Shown: piece by piece, positions 47,430-59,822 of the stretch
Layout: each line of letters begins with the position of its first letter
Position numbering within the stretch: the first letter of the stretch is position 1
Assembly (NCBI GenBank): GCA_027563935.2
Contig: CM050449.1
Coordinates: 12,724,501-12,788,500, forward strand
DNA: 64,000 bases
Reading direction: 5' to 3'
Source of the DNA: Costus lasius
Taxonomy: Eukaryota; Streptophyta; Magnoliopsida; Zingiberales; Costaceae
Program-made: the position numbers and the translations under genes
Notes under the pieces: model-generated
What the model was told of the DNA's origin: nothing
Database searches by the model: none
What the model saw: only the letters and a program-made list of their open reading frames with translations

Positions 47430-50150
47430 CAATAAAGTCAAATTTGATTTTGACCACAGAAAAAATTGAAGACTTAAAAAAAATTCAATCAAATTAAACT
47501 AATAAAAAAAATCTAAAATCAAATTCATAAAAAAATAGTAATCAAATAAAAAAAAGTTACAAAAGGGGAAAGAAAAAAAAATATGGTATGGAGTAAGCGT
47601 CACAGATAAAAAAAGAAAATAAAAAATTAATGAAAGGCAACGTCAATTAAGCAAATAAGTTCAAATCATTCAAATTAAATCAACAAGAGCTAGATAAAAA
47701 AAATAAATAAAAAAATTATCCTATGACTTTAATAAAAGGGGAACAATTGAAGATAAAAAGAGGGGAGGGGAAGAAATCGAAAAGGAGGCTCGGCAAGAAA
47801 AGTAGAGGGGAGCCGAAGGCAAAATAAAGAAGGTAGAAGGAGAAATTGAAAGGGGGATTGGCTTAAAGTAATAAAGAGTGGCGGCATAAAGAGGGAGGGG
47901 AGGCTCTTCGCAATACAAAAATGTAAAAAGGCTCTCGGCAAAAAAAAAAAAAAAACTCTAAGTAAAAAGAAAGAAAAAAAAAAGTGAAATAAAAAAAAAA
48001 AAGAAGAAGAAGGAGAAAGGAAGAAAAGCTTTACTAGGATATTGATGTCCTAAAATATTGTCAAGATCCTACATATCCTAATGAAAAAATATTGCCAGAA
48101 TGTTTATGTCCTAAAACATTGCCAGAATCCTATATATCTTGATGGAAAAAGCTTTGCCAAGACGATTATGTCCTAAAACATTGTCAGAATCCTATATATC
48201 CTGATAAAAAAGTATTGTGAGGACGTTTATGTCCTAAAACATTGCCAGGATCCTACATATCCAGATGAAAAAGCGTTGTCAAGACGTTTATGTCCTAAAA
48301 CTGTGTCATGATCCTATATATTATGATGAAACTAGGACAATGATGTCCCAAAACTATGTCACGATCCTATATATCATGATGAAAAAAAAACTTTACTAGG
48401 ATCTCTATACCCTAAACACTTTCCTAGGATCTCTATATCTTAAAAAACTTTGTTGAGATCTTTATATCCCTAAAAATTTATGTTGGGATCTACATGCCCC
48501 TAGAAACTTTGCTGGGATCTTTATATCCCTAAAATCTTGCTAGGATATCCTCTTATTGATATTATTCTGATTTTCTGGACGAGGAAAATTTTTTATCGTC
48601 GTCACTTGGAAGCCTCGTTGCAAGCGCTCATGTACGTATGAAGTTTCATGCCAGAGTCCTCCCCTCCGCCGTAGCTTCTACTATAATAATTCAACATCCG
48701 ACCATCGGATCTCGTTAAAATCACGCCTGCATGCTCTCTTCACGCCGGTGAACGTACAACCTAAAGGATTCGTCCATCTGATGGCTAGATCGCCGGAATC
48801 GAACAAAAAACCATCGGCGCCCCTGTTTTCGCCTAAATCGTCAATCCGCCGCTGATACTCTACTGGAAGGCTTCAAACTCTGGCCACAAGTCACCCTCGA
48901 CAAGGAGAAGCTACACCCAGAGTTGATTGGCTAGAGGTGTGGTGAGCAGGCGGCAGCGACGAACCCTAATCTTCAAATGCCACCGCCATCGTCGTGGGTG
49001 ACGAAGAACGAAACGAATGGTTCAGATCCGTTCAAACACATCAACGGTCCAAATTGAATCAAAATGGATGATCCTGATCATTTTGAACAAAATCGAATGA
49101 CTGAGATCTATCTGGTTTAATAAATTTAAATCAACGTTTCAGATTCATTCACTTGAAATCAATGGTTCAAATCTGAACGTAAATCAACGATCCAAATTAC
49201 TTTAAGCTTAATCGGACGGTTCAGATCAATCCGATTTAAGTTAGAAATCGAACGAATCAGATTAAATCAAACTTCGATTGAACGGCCTAGATCATTACTT
49301 TGATTAAATGGTCAGGATCAATCAGATGCGATCAAGTGGCTCAGATTTAAATCAAAATCAACGGCTGAGAAAGATCAGAGCATATCTCGGTCAATTGGGT
49401 GACGTTTGACATGATCAAGTTGTCGATTTCTACTATTTCGACCCTGATCTTTCCAAATATAATATCCAATGTTCAATCTAAGATTTGGATTTAAGCAATA
49501 CTATGAATTTAAACGAACGGTCAAGATGAGCCTGATCTAAACTCTAAAATCAACAACTGACATTGATCTAACCACATCTAGGTCAATTGGTTGACTATTG
49601 ACGTTATCAAGGGGTCGATTCCTATTATCTCGACTGTGATCTTGCCAAATATAGTATTGGATTTTTTATCCGAATTCTAGATTGAAATATACCCGTAAAT
49701 TTAAGTGAATGGTTAGGATAAAATCAAAATCAATGGCTGACAATGATCTGGACATATCTAGATCAATCGATTGACGTTTGACATGATTAAGGTCGATCCA
49801 TACTAATTCGAACTTGACCTTCTCATATATATTATCAAATTTTTGATCGAATTATGGATTGAAGCAGATCTATGAATGAACGATTGAAAATGATATGAGC
49901 ATATTTGAGTCAATCTGTTGACTTTTAATATGATCAGGGAGTTGATCCCTATTAAATTAAACCTGATTTTTCCAAATTTAATGTCAAATTTTTTATCCGA
50001 GACCTGGATTAAATAGATCTATGAATTTAGATTAACGACCATGAGAAAATAAGATATTTGATGGCTAAAAATGATTTTCATCAACGAGAGTCAAATGGAC
50101 AGTCATTAATATAATCTGGGTATTTACCCCTATAAAATTAAGTCCAATAT
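47430..50150 (-). mobile_element. retroelement family Y, copy B (minus orientation)
   Basis: Reverse-complement counterpart of 39,050-41,260. It has a GA-rich stretch (47,720-48,020), tandem units with GGATCTTTATATCCCTAAAA (48,020-48,550), a GC-rich block with CGACGAACCCTAATCTTC (about 48,600-48,980), and degenerate repeats of TCAACGGTCCAAATT type (49,000-50,100). No enzyme domain is present. It merges on the right with the minisatellite at 50.37 kb. Confidence 0.65.
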
Positions 50151-50369
50151 TTCCAAATATAGTCTTGGATTTAAATTAAAACATATATTTCATCCAGTTG
50201 AATATGAGATAATCAACTCACTCAACCTATTTTGATCAAACCCATCATATCACAATATAATATTGTTTGGGAGATGCATACTTCGATGCTTGTCATCGGG
50301 GCGTAGCTCCTCAATATGATATTGCGTATATGATGTTCCAAGATAAAATAATTATCCATCACCAAAGTT

Positions 50370-51430
50370 AAGTTCAGATGCTCACAACTCATCAAGACCG
50401 AGTAAAATTCAAGTTCAAATGCACACAAGCCGTGAAGGCCGAGCTCAAAATCAAGTTTAAATACTCATAAGCCATCAAGGCCGAGTTCAATCAAATTCAA
50501 ATGCTCACAAGCCATAAAGGCCGAGTATAAAATAAATTCAAATGCTCACAAGCCATCAAAACTGAGCACATATGAAATTCAAATGCTCATAAGTCATTAA
50601 GACCAAGCACAAACTCAATCTAAATGCTCATAAGCCATCAAGGCCGAGCATAAAATAAATTCAAATGCTCACAAGCTATCAAAGCTGGGCACATATGAAA
50701 TTCAGATGCTCATAAGTCACTAAGACCGAGCATAAACTTAATTTAAATGCTCATAAGCCTTCAAGGCCGAACACAAATTAAATCCAAATGCTCATAAGCT
50801 ACTAAGGCCGAGCATATATCAAATCCAATGCTCATAAGCCACTAAGGCCGAGCACATATCAAATCCAAATCCTCACAAGCCATTAAGGTCGAGCACATAT
50901 CAAATCTAATGCTCACAAGCCATCAAAGCTGTGCACAAATCAAATTCAAATGCTCATAAGCTATTAAGGCCGAGCACATGTCAAATCCACATGCTCATAA
51001 GCCACCAAGGCCGAGCATAAAATCCAAATACTCACAAGTTGTTAAAGCCGAGTACATATCAAGTCTAAAATACTCACAAGTTATTGGAGCTAAGTACAAG
51101 TCAGATCCAAATACTCATAAGCCACTAAGGCTGAGCATAGATCAAATCCAAATACTCACAAGCTATTGGAGCCGAGTACAAATCAAGTTCAAATGCTCAC
51201 AAGCTATTAAGGTCAAGCACATGCCTGAATCCAAATACTCACAAGCTATTAAAGCCGAGTACAAATCAAGTCCAAACGCTCACAAGCCATCAAGGCCGAG
51301 TACTTTCCAAATCCAAATACTCACAAGCCATCAAGACCGAATATCTCAATTAAAATGCTCATAAGCCATCAAAGTCGAGTACATGCCAAATCCCAGACAC
51401 TTATATGCCATCAGGGCCGAGTATTCAAAT
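50370..51430. repeat. minisatellite, about 25 units of about 42 bp
   Basis: Imperfect head-to-tail units, each built around CTCACAAGCCATCAAGGCCGAGCAC followed by an A-rich spacer with AAATCAAATCCAAATG. Units vary in length and by point changes. The 128-codon frame at 50,978-51,364 (+) is only the repeat read in one frame, with SKYSQ and AHKP recurring. The array adjoins retroelement copy B and may belong to the same element. Confidence 0.93.
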
Positions 51431-51932
51431 ACCTATAAGTCTTTCTTTGACTGATGAAGATTATTTCAAATTTTAAGTTGTTCATGAGCTATGTATTGAT
51501 ATGAAATTTATAAAATATTTTGTCCTCCAATTTGTGGAATGTTGATTCATATAGATCTCTTAATCAAAGGTTCCCTGATTTCATGGATAATTAACAATGA
51601 GTGCTTGCGCTCATTGGAAGCCAGAACCCATTAAACAAAAAGCCTTATTGATTTAAGGTGAATTTGAAAAGGTCAATCATATTAATAAACATGACAAAAA
51701 ATGACCCCACAATTTATAACGAAAAATCGGAAAGATTGGGAGTTTAAATCCTTTGTTTGTTGTTTAACTAATTATAGGGATTGTCGAACGACATATTTAG
51801 CTTTATAAAATTATCTTGAAACTTTGCACTCGATGAACGTATCAATGTTTAAATAAATTACTATTTTTCTACAAATATTTATAAAGAAAAATCCAAAAGA
51901 TTGAAAGACGAGTAGCTTGAGGTGGCAATATT
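51431..51932. other. unassigned DNA between minisatellite and MITE
   Basis: AT-rich, no gene or clear element. It may be the rest of the family Y element. Confidence 0.5.
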
Positions 51933-52208
51933 GGATCCGTTTGGCGTATCTGAAATTTTTAGCTTTTGATAGTTGAAAAAGTGCTAGTTAAAAAAAAGAT
52001 AGCTGGAAAAGTTTTCAGGTGTTTGGTAAAATTAGCTTTTTGACCAACTAGCAGCTTTGGCTAGCCATAAGCATAAGGGCAATAGCTTCTCAAGGAAGTA
52101 ACTGCTTCTAGGTTCCAAACCCAAAAGCTGACAACCAAACACTCTAGCTTCTGAAAATCTGCTTTTGCAACCAGCAGAAGCATCTAAAAAGCTATGCCAA
52201 ATGCACCC
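51933..52208. mobile_element. MITE, about 276 bp
   Basis: The ends are imperfectly inverse: GGATCCGTTTGGCGTA on the left, and GGGTGCATTTGGCATA as reverse complement of the right. The interior is rich in AGCTTTT/AAAAGCT motifs in both orientations and can fold. ATT flanks each side, but a 3-bp match is weak, so the superfamily is open. Confidence 0.6.
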
Positions 52209-52496
52209 ATTATCTTTTAAAGTGACTCTAATGGGTGGAGAATTGATGTCATAAGGTTGAATTGCTTGGATATTGTTAATATGATCTGCGTACAAGTCGT
52301 GGGACTTGGGATGTGTTTAGTAGAGCTGGACCTTCACCAGGGTGTGGGTCATGCGCGTAGACTTGTACTCCACACTGCTTGCATGGCGTCATACTTCCAC
52401 CTATCATTTCCTATGTAAGTCATGACTGCAATGCTAGAACAAGGCATCAATATTAGTGAGCAGCATACATTACCCAGACATAAAGGGGGAGTGGAG
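52209..52496. other. residual 5' flank of cyclase copy 4
   Basis: Short AT-rich stretch before the copy 4 exon-1 remnant. The last bases (GGGGGAGTGGAGATGG) resemble those before the start codon of copy 3 (GGGAGAGGAGATGG). Confidence 0.5.
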
Positions 52497-53398
52497 ATGG
52501 AGGGCCTGCACTGCCCACTTCTGTCTGTCCACACTAGTTTGGCTGCGCGGCGCCTCGCTACTAGTCCTGTAGTGGAGCAAACTTTTTGGGTAAGGGTGCT
52601 ACTTATAAATTTCTATGTAGGAGGGTTCATTTTTATAGTAAAAATATTTTTTTAATATATATATATATATATATTCTTAATCTACACATTCTAAGCTATC
52701 CAATGATATCAATATTATTGCGAAAAAGATTACGCATAATTAAAAATTATGTAAAACATTATTATAGAAAAAACAATACACAGTTTAAGTGATTTTTCTA
52801 TGATAATATTCGCATAATTTCTCATCGTACGCCATTGGATATTTTTTTTATATAAAAAAATATTTTTACTATAAAAACGTAGCCCTATGTAGAAATTTCT
52901 TAGTAGAGCCCCTGCCCAAAAAGTTTTTCCCCTGCAGTGGACTACGGCTGCTGCTTCATCTCCAATGCAAGCAGATGCAGTAGCAAGCCGAGCTCTAGCC
53001 AATCATCATGGGGCACAAAGCATGCAAGTAGAGTGCTGCTTGAACGTAGATTTGCAAGGATAATGTCGTGGGCATATCTAGCCAATCTAATACAAAATTT
53101 TACATTGTTTCTCTCTTTGTGTTGTATGTGCTCTTTCTCTCGTCTCCGAGTCTTTCGCCTGTCTCCGAGTTTATGCTATGCAGGTCGGATGGTTCCCCAT
53201 AAAGCCAGTAGCAGCGCTTCACACATGAAGCTAAAAAAGGACTCCAATTTACCATGACAGAGTGCTTGTACTATTCGGCCGATAAACTGACACTCTAGTT
53301 TTTTTCCAGATTATAAACTACTGATGTCTGCTAATTTAATTATGAGCATACGTACCAATAATTAGCATGCATGTATTTCTGCACATACTTACTCGCCA
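52497..53398 (+). pseudogene. cyclase copy 4: exon 1 remnant and first intron
   Basis: The transit-peptide exon starts at ATG 52,497 (MEGLHCPLLS), is broken by a MITE at 52,577-52,930, and resumes at 52,942 (DYGCCFIS...). As in copy 1 an exon-1 intron seems to be present: the second coding part begins at 53,184 (GTCGGATGG). Its donor is lost (GCAAGT for GCAGGT), the second part runs into TGA, and the next donor is ATAAAC rather than GTAAAC. Intron-like sequence follows to about 53,398, where similarity ends. Confidence 0.87.
52577..52930. mobile_element. Mutator-like MITE, 354 bp, with ~75-bp inverted repeats
   Basis: Long inverted arms share CAAACTTTTTGGG/AAAAACTTTTTGGGC, AAATTTCTATGTAGG and TTTTTATAGTAAAAATATT. 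A central TA run is present. The flanks are CCTGTAGTGGA (52,566-52,576) and CCTGCAGTGGA (52,931-52,941), an 11-bp duplication with one mismatch. Long arms and a 9-11-bp duplication fit Mutator-like elements. Removing it rejoins the exon-1 sequence as in the scrap at 37.3 kb. Confidence 0.87.
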
Positions 53399-56300
53399 TG
53401 CCCGTGTATTCCGTATTTATCGATTTTATTGAATTTTTTTTCCTTTACCATTTACAGATTGTGAAATTATCGATCAGTAATTTATCGATTTTGCAAGTTA
53501 GTAATTGTTATAATGTTATATTATATATCTTTTAATATACTTAATCAAAATATATTATTTGTTACAGGTTCGGTTTGCAAGTTGCAATTGTATATCACAA
53601 ATTCACAATTTGAATTTTGCTATTTGCCTATTTCACTATTGGTGCTTGGAGGCAAAGATTAAAAGACTTTTGACTCTTGCTTCTTGAGGGCTTTTAACGG
53701 TTTCAAAGGAGGGAAATTAGGAGAGAGAAATTCTTTTCTTTTATTTCTTTGGTTTCAAAGGAGAAAATGAGTGGAAGGAAAAAAAAATTCCATTTCCTTT
53801 TTCTTCAAAACGTTCCACCCAAATCAGAGGGAAATCAGTTTCCGTCCTTCGCGTTCTCGCCGCCATCTTGCCTTCTCGCCCAACCTCGCAGCCCTCCCCT
53901 CTCCCATCTCACCCGATCTCGCCGCCCCCTCCCCTCTTGTCCGATCTCGCAGCCCGACCTCTTGCTTTCTCGCCCGAGTTCGCATCCCTCTCGCCAAAAC
54001 CAAGCTATTGCCGCCGCCATCAGCTGCGCCGATGCCATTCGATCATCAAGTCCAAGCTAAGATTTGGGTTGATTTTGACCCAGTCAATAACTCATGGACC
54101 GGTCAAAATGTTTCTTTCCTTCTACCAAAACACGAGGTATAAAAAAAAGTAATTATTTCTTTTCTTTATTATTTTCCTTTTATCCATATTTCTCTTCTTT
54201 CCTTTGAAACAGACTGTTAGAGTTTTAGTTTTAGGTAAAAATACAAATTTATATTACACAAATGACAAATGTGTTATGTGATATATAATCATATAAACAC
54301 TCATGTCATTATGTGTGCCTGAAATTGCTGAAGTCTGAAGTTGCTCTACGTTTAATTTTTTATTCAAAATGTGTCTAAGGTTACGCATTAGTTATCTTGT
54401 ATGCTTCTATTTGCCAAATTCAACTAGCATAAAACATTTCCGCTTCATATAGATACTCAACTACTCAAGTTCATTAGTTATCCTGTATAGCTGATGCAAA
54501 TTTAGTTGCAAAATAAATCAAAGCAATAATCTAAGTTATCTACAACAACAAGACAGAATCACATACAAAATATCAATACATCAAGTTCACATAATCACAA
54601 ATCACAACAACAAATACCTCGAAGTTCAAATCTCATCAAAATTGTTCAACATCAGTGCAGAACCATATCCAAAATATCACAATTCACAAGTTCACATAAT
54701 TCTAGCCTCCAGAATTAGAATTCGACTTCACTAAGGTACAGAATTTCAATCCAAATTCACTAAGTTCAAATCTTCAATAGCTCCACTACACAATTCACAA
54801 GTTCACAGCACTCAACTCTAAGCCTCCTGTCTCCACGGCTCCACTCCATAGCTCCACGCCTCCACAGGACCCTGGACCATAGCTCCACTGCTCCTGGAAT
54901 TAAATTCCAGTCCACTTCTCGGCTGCTCCTAAAGACCATATGAGATATCAATATAATTATTGATAAAAAATAATTAATAATGAGTTATGAATAACTTAAA
55001 AACATATGAGATATTAAGATTTAAGAATGTAACAATAGGGAATTAACAGAAGAAATGTGTTCCATTCCCTCTTGTTAACTGAATCAATAGGAATCACACA
55101 AACACAGTCATATATGTATAATGCAACAACTACATAGTGACAGTGTATTAGTAAAGATCTGTTGAAGTAAAAAAAAAAGGATTAATTAATTAATTTTAAA
55201 TTAATTGATTAATTTATTATTAATTAATTAATTAAAAGAAAATCTATGTCAATTCAAAAAAAATTGATTTTGGGCAGCCACGCAAAATTTAAACCAATTT
55301 GGGATTTCGCCGAGAAGGAAATCTGATCTAAAGTGGATTGTGACTACAAATTCGGTGGAAGACTACAAGCGGATTTAATGTTGACTAAGAGATCTGTCAT
55401 GGTGGGAAAGCTGTAACAATCCAATTTTGATTATGTAGCAATAAAATAATAAAAGAAAGCCCATGATTCTGAACGCATTTTGCCGACGGGGGGTGTCCTG
55501 CCGCCCTCGGCCAGCAGGGTGGCTACATCGGCCTCACACGCATCTTAAAAATGCTATTTTTTTTAAGCGAGCAGTGGTACAACAGTCAACGCAAAACAGA
55601 CCCTTTCTAAATTTAAATTTGCCCTAAGCAAGATTCGGCCCTTTCTCCTCCTCTCTAATCGTGTGAGATTCGGCCCTTTCTCACCGACCGTGACTCCTCT
55701 CTAGGTATCGCACGCATCGCTGCAATACTTCAATATTAGTTTGCATAATCATATGAATTCATATTGTGGCTGTGAATCCATCTACAGCTCTGTGATTTTG
55801 TTACTAATTTTTCCCCTTTATACCTTCGCTATTGTGGCTGTGAATCCATCTACAGCTCTGCTCTGATGCCCTAGTGAACAGATTTGTCTAATTATCTTCT
55901 GTTGATTTGCGCATAATGAAGATTAATTCAGAAATGAACTAGATTCGTCGAAAGAGTTTTGCTAGGGCCCAGATCCAGGTTTTTCTTTAGTTAAGGAGCT
56001 GTAGATCTACTCCTTTTGCTTGAGAAAAATGATGAATCAATCGAAAAGTTGGCAATGATTAAGCATGTTTTGAACACTTACCAAAGATATTATGTGAAAA
56101 AATTGTTGAACTTGGACCTTGTTTTGGTAACTTGGTTTGCATGCTTGTGCAGATCTTCAATGTTTCCAAATATCTTGATTCATTGATGTTTAGAGATTAT
56201 TAATGTATGAACTTTGATTGAGAAAAAAAAAGCTACTACGTAAATGAATGGTTTGTCAGTATATGAATTGGTTCAGGCTATCTACAAGTAAAAAATGGTG

Positions 56301-58033
56301 AAGATCAACAGAAGATAACAACAATAAGTTTGCCCCCTTAGTTAAGGATTTAGAGTAATTGCTGTTAGTTTTATTTTTTACCAAAAAGTTATCCACAATA
56401 CTCAATTGAATTCTGCTTGTCCACAGTACTTAATTAAAGTATCCTCCAAATCAATCTGTTATAATTGGACCTATATCTCCACGTCATAGTAACTAAATAA
56501 AGCACAAATCCACCATTCTCCTTTGTCTGCATAGATCTTTAGTATGTAATGTCAAATCTTCAGTGTATAATGCAGAATTTTTAGTGATAAGTGGACTTCA
56601 CAGGTGCACTCTTTCTTTTGATGTAGGCATTTTGACCTTTTGACCGCGATGAAATTTTCATCCATTTTAGCTGACTGGTGATGCTTGACTGAGGATCTGG
56701 TGATGCCTGCTTTGGAATTGAAGTGAAGCTGAAAGTTTTGTGTTATTTGTGTCAGCTGAGGGAGGAGTTTTTTTTTGGTGGTTGATATGAATCTCTTGGA
56801 ACTGAAGTGGAATTAGACCTTGTCTTGCTTTTAATACATGAACAAAAGTATATGCTTGTAGTGAACATATGAAGGAAACCATGGACAAAATGCTTTATTT
56901 ATATGGTTTTTTATATAGAGTTGCTGAGTATTTATTTTATATATTATGTATGCAGAGTCTCCCATCTAAAATAGCACTGTTGATGGAAATTTGCTGTGTT
57001 TGGTACATGGTCTGATGGAAATTTGCTGCCAGCTGTAGCTGGGTCGTGAATTGGACAGCTCTGAATAATCCGAGAATTGCACGTGTTTGGCGCGTCTAAT
57101 TGGGCTACTGCATACCAAGGTTCATGCATCTCCGTGTCGTTTCAACTTTCAACACGGTTGGTGGCGGGCTAGAGCGATGGCAACAGGTCAACTACCGATA
57201 TTTTACTTAATTATAAATTTATATATTCAATATTTAAATCCAAACGTGATTTATATCTAATTTTATATCGGGTCGGATCTGGTGAATCTTTATCAGATCC
57301 AACCTCAAACATAGCTAATGCGTGCCATTTACATTTACCAGTGAATCCATCATAACTCTTTTAAAATTATTGTGTTGTTTGTTTTTTTTTGTGTTGTGAC
57401 AGAATGTGCTATTTCACTTAGCTTTTGAGCAAAAAGGATCTAATTGATAAAAATTATTGTCCTTCGCATTCGAGCAATAATTGCGCAGAGTTTGGACTTT
57501 TCAAACTGAGAAACACAATCCTCTATACACATTTTCCATCTGTTTGCTCAAATCAAGTCAATATATCATTATTAATGCCTGTGCCATCCAATTCTTTCCT
57601 CTTTCCAGTAATTGCCACTCAGAATTCAATGGAACGCCACTGTTGTATACTGCTTGTGCGGAGTTTAGACTTTTCAAATGAGAACCACAAACTTGGACGC
57701 ATTTAAAGTGATTGTTGTAGCATCGTACACAGATTTTATAGCGAGGAAAATAATTGCTCTAGCATCGCACAACGACTTAGGGCGACTTCAGCTGTGAAAC
57801 AGTGCTATTTATTATACTGTAGCCCAAAGCAGGATATCCCCTGTTTTTAGCGCTGCCCAAAACAGTGTTATTTTCTCGACGCGCGTGCATGCTAAAGTCT
57901 CAACATGTTAAACAGCACAGTAATTCTAAATTGCTTATTAGACCAGCTAAAATATTTAAATAGTCTTAATTTTTCCAACCAGCTATAATTAAACCAGTCA
58001 AAAGCTAGAAGCTCCAGCACCCCAAATTGGCCC
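53399..58033. other. repeat-rich DNA inserted into cyclase copy 4, no gene recognised
   Basis: Separates the exon-1 intron from the exon-3 scrap of copy 4. About 53,420-53,520 resembles the TTACCGATTT-type MITE at 23.7 kb. About 53,640-54,160 is a GC-rich leader-like block; its tail, GATTTTGACCCAGTCAATAA, echoes repeat family X. 54,500-54,760 is A/C-rich low complexity, 55,170-55,240 is made of TTAATTAA motifs, and a 30-bp direct repeat lies at 55,763 and 55,831. MITE-like ends occur near 56,990-57,120 and 58,000-58,030. Confidence 0.55.
55763..55860. repeat. 30-bp direct repeat pair
   Basis: ATTGTGGCTGTGAATCCATC... occurs identically at 55,763-55,792 and 55,831-55,860, with 38 bp between. 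Confidence 0.9.
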
Positions 58034-58075
58034 TAAGTTGAGGGAGAAGAAGATTAGCGGGTCATTAATCAATTT
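58034..58075 (+). pseudogene. cyclase copy 4: end of exon 3
   Basis: Matches the end of exon 3 and the following donor of copy 3 (GGGAGAAGAAGATTAGC); the donor AGGTAATTAATT has become GGGTCATTAATC. This short scrap keeps the expected order between exon 1 and exon 7 of the same broken gene. Confidence 0.75.
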
Positions 58076-58308
58076 GTGGGGGTACTTTTAGTACGGCCCT
58101 TAAAAGTTTAGCCCTAATTAATTTAGTCCTAAAAATATTATAATTTTCTTTTAATTTTCAAGTCCAGCATCAATTTTGATTTTAGTGGGCAATAGGAGAC
58201 AAGCTAACGATAAGAAAATTTTAAAAAATGTATATGACAAATAAGCTTGGACAGTTTAATCAAAAGATTCAAATTTCTAGCCTTCATGAGAAACCTTATG
58301 AACAATAA

Positions 58309-58502
58309 GGATTGTGTGGAGAGAAATGAATTCAAGGACAAATGGTCACCGAAGAAGGCTTTGGGCAAAGAGGTGAGTTGTGCTTTGGAGCATCCTTGGC
58401 GGAGGAGTTTACAAAGGTTCGAAGCAAGGGAGTACCTATCTCTATGGAGTGGACGATGTTTGGATTGGCAAAAGTGTCTACCTGTGCTTAATCATTTCAC
58501 TA
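58309..58502 (+). pseudogene. cyclase copy 4: 3' part of exon 7
   Basis: About 190 bp match copy 3 from 45,047, with GGATTGTGTGGAGAGAAATG and CATCCTTGGCGGAGGAG. Lesions include a missing piece in the REYLDHYG region that shifts the frame, and CTACCTGTGC where copy 3 has CTACCGGTGC, which destroys the frame at the donor. The match is cut by the poly-T end of a LINE. Confidence 0.9.
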
Positions 58503-58535
58503 TTTTTTTTTTGAAGGAGACTGTTTTATTAACAA

Positions 58536-59078
58536 TTAGGCCAGTACATCAGCAGCAAGCAAACGAGCCAATTCCGGTGACCAGTTTTTCGTCCAAACAC
58601 AAGAGCATAAGTTCGTCCTAGCATAAACAGCGAGCCAATTTGCAGGGCGATTACTAAGCCTATTGAGATAAGCAAAAGAGACAGGGGAATTTGCGCACAA
58701 GAAGTGAATCTCCTCCAAAATAGGGTGTATCTCGCTAGGGGGATCAAGGGCGGTGCCTTGGACGAAATTGAGTGCCTCACTGCTGTCAGATTTGATGATG
58801 AGTCCCAGCCGATGCCAGTCCGGGTGGGAGTGCACGTACGCCAATGCTGACTTGATAGCAAGAACTTCGGAGAACAAGGCCGAGGGGCTCTTGTGATAAG
58901 CTGCCACAGCGAATAATGTTGCCCCCGTCATGTCCCGGACCAAATATCCAAGACCAGCACCGTGTGTCTGCTCCATCCATGCACCATCCTTGTTGATTTT
59001 GAGCTGATCAGTACGAGGAGGGACCCACCGGCCACGAGGCCGCCTGTCAGTATGTAGTCGGGCCGAAGCACACTCCAT
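58536..59078 (-). pseudogene. LINE RNase H domain remnant
   Basis: Plant LINE-type RNase H (RVT_3). The catalytic Asp is in NKDGAW, the Glu in FSEVLAIKSAL, and the second Asp in IKSDSSEALNF. It would degrade RNA in RNA-DNA hybrids during retrotransposition. The frame is open here but cut off from the upstream RT part by stops, so no full ORF2 protein can be made. Confidence 0.85.
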
Positions 59079-59303
59079 CTCTGCAAGGACCCGACAGTAT
59101 TCACCCAGGGCTTGCCGGCTTGTCCAAGCAGGGCTTAAACGTTCTGTATTGAAGACCTAGGCATTTCGCGTTTTCCATATGTGCCAGCATGTAGTGATAA
59201 TCAAAGTTTGGGTCTGCAACGAAAGATCCTTACCAGCTGCTAACCAACAGGCCGAGTTCCAAAGATGGAGCTTAAGGTGGTGGACTTGTAGTTGTGAAGC
59301 ATG

Positions 59304-59822
59304 CTAGTGCCAGACATTATGAGAATAGGGATATTGCTGAAAAAGATGGGTTACCGTTTCAGGAGCAGATTGGCATAGCACACAGGTGGTAGAGTCTCGC
59401 AAGCCCATGCGGTGTAGACGGTCGAAAGTCAGGAGCCGTTGATGCAGCATTTTTCGGCCAAAAATCTTTATATGTGGCTTACTGGGCAGCTGCCAAAGAG
59501 TCTTCCAATCGTGGATGGTATCCACCTGCGGAGTGCCTTCAAGAAGTAGAGAGTGGTCAATGGCCTTGTGAAGGGGCAAGCCATTTGTACCTGATTTCCA
59601 GGTCCACCTCTGCTGGACCCTTTCTGAAATTTGCTGGGGTAGTCCCCAGGTGGGGCTGCTTGGTCGCTCCGGAAGGAGATGGTGCTGCACCTGTTGCAGA
59701 TCCTGGAGGAGACCCCGCCAGCACTTACTGGCACCTCTGGGACAACGAGGATCAGTAAGGTTCAAGTGGCCATATTTGGCGGTGAAAACCTTCACCCACA
59801 TCTTGGTTGGATTGTTCATGAG
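59304..59822 (-). pseudogene. LINE zinc-binding RT (zf-RVT) domain remnant
   Basis: Encodes the zf-RVT region C-terminal to plant LINE reverse transcriptases, with WKTLWQLPSKPHIKIF, LTFDRLHRMGL, CVLCQSAPETVTHLF and YPYSHNVWH (Cys-x2-Cys and two His). The hAT MITE joins its upstream side at 59,823; the RT continues beyond it at 60,355-60,660. Confidence 0.85.

Noticed and set aside
50370..51430. CRISPR array or a repeat protein gene
   Set aside because: Units are directly adjacent and diverged with no unique spacers, and the genome is a plant; the 128-codon frame is only the minisatellite translated.
53749..54160. Frames of about 100-120 codons after copy 4 exon 1
   Set aside because: Ser/Pro/Arg-rich and overlapping in several frames; tail resembles repeat X, so probably a retroelement leader.
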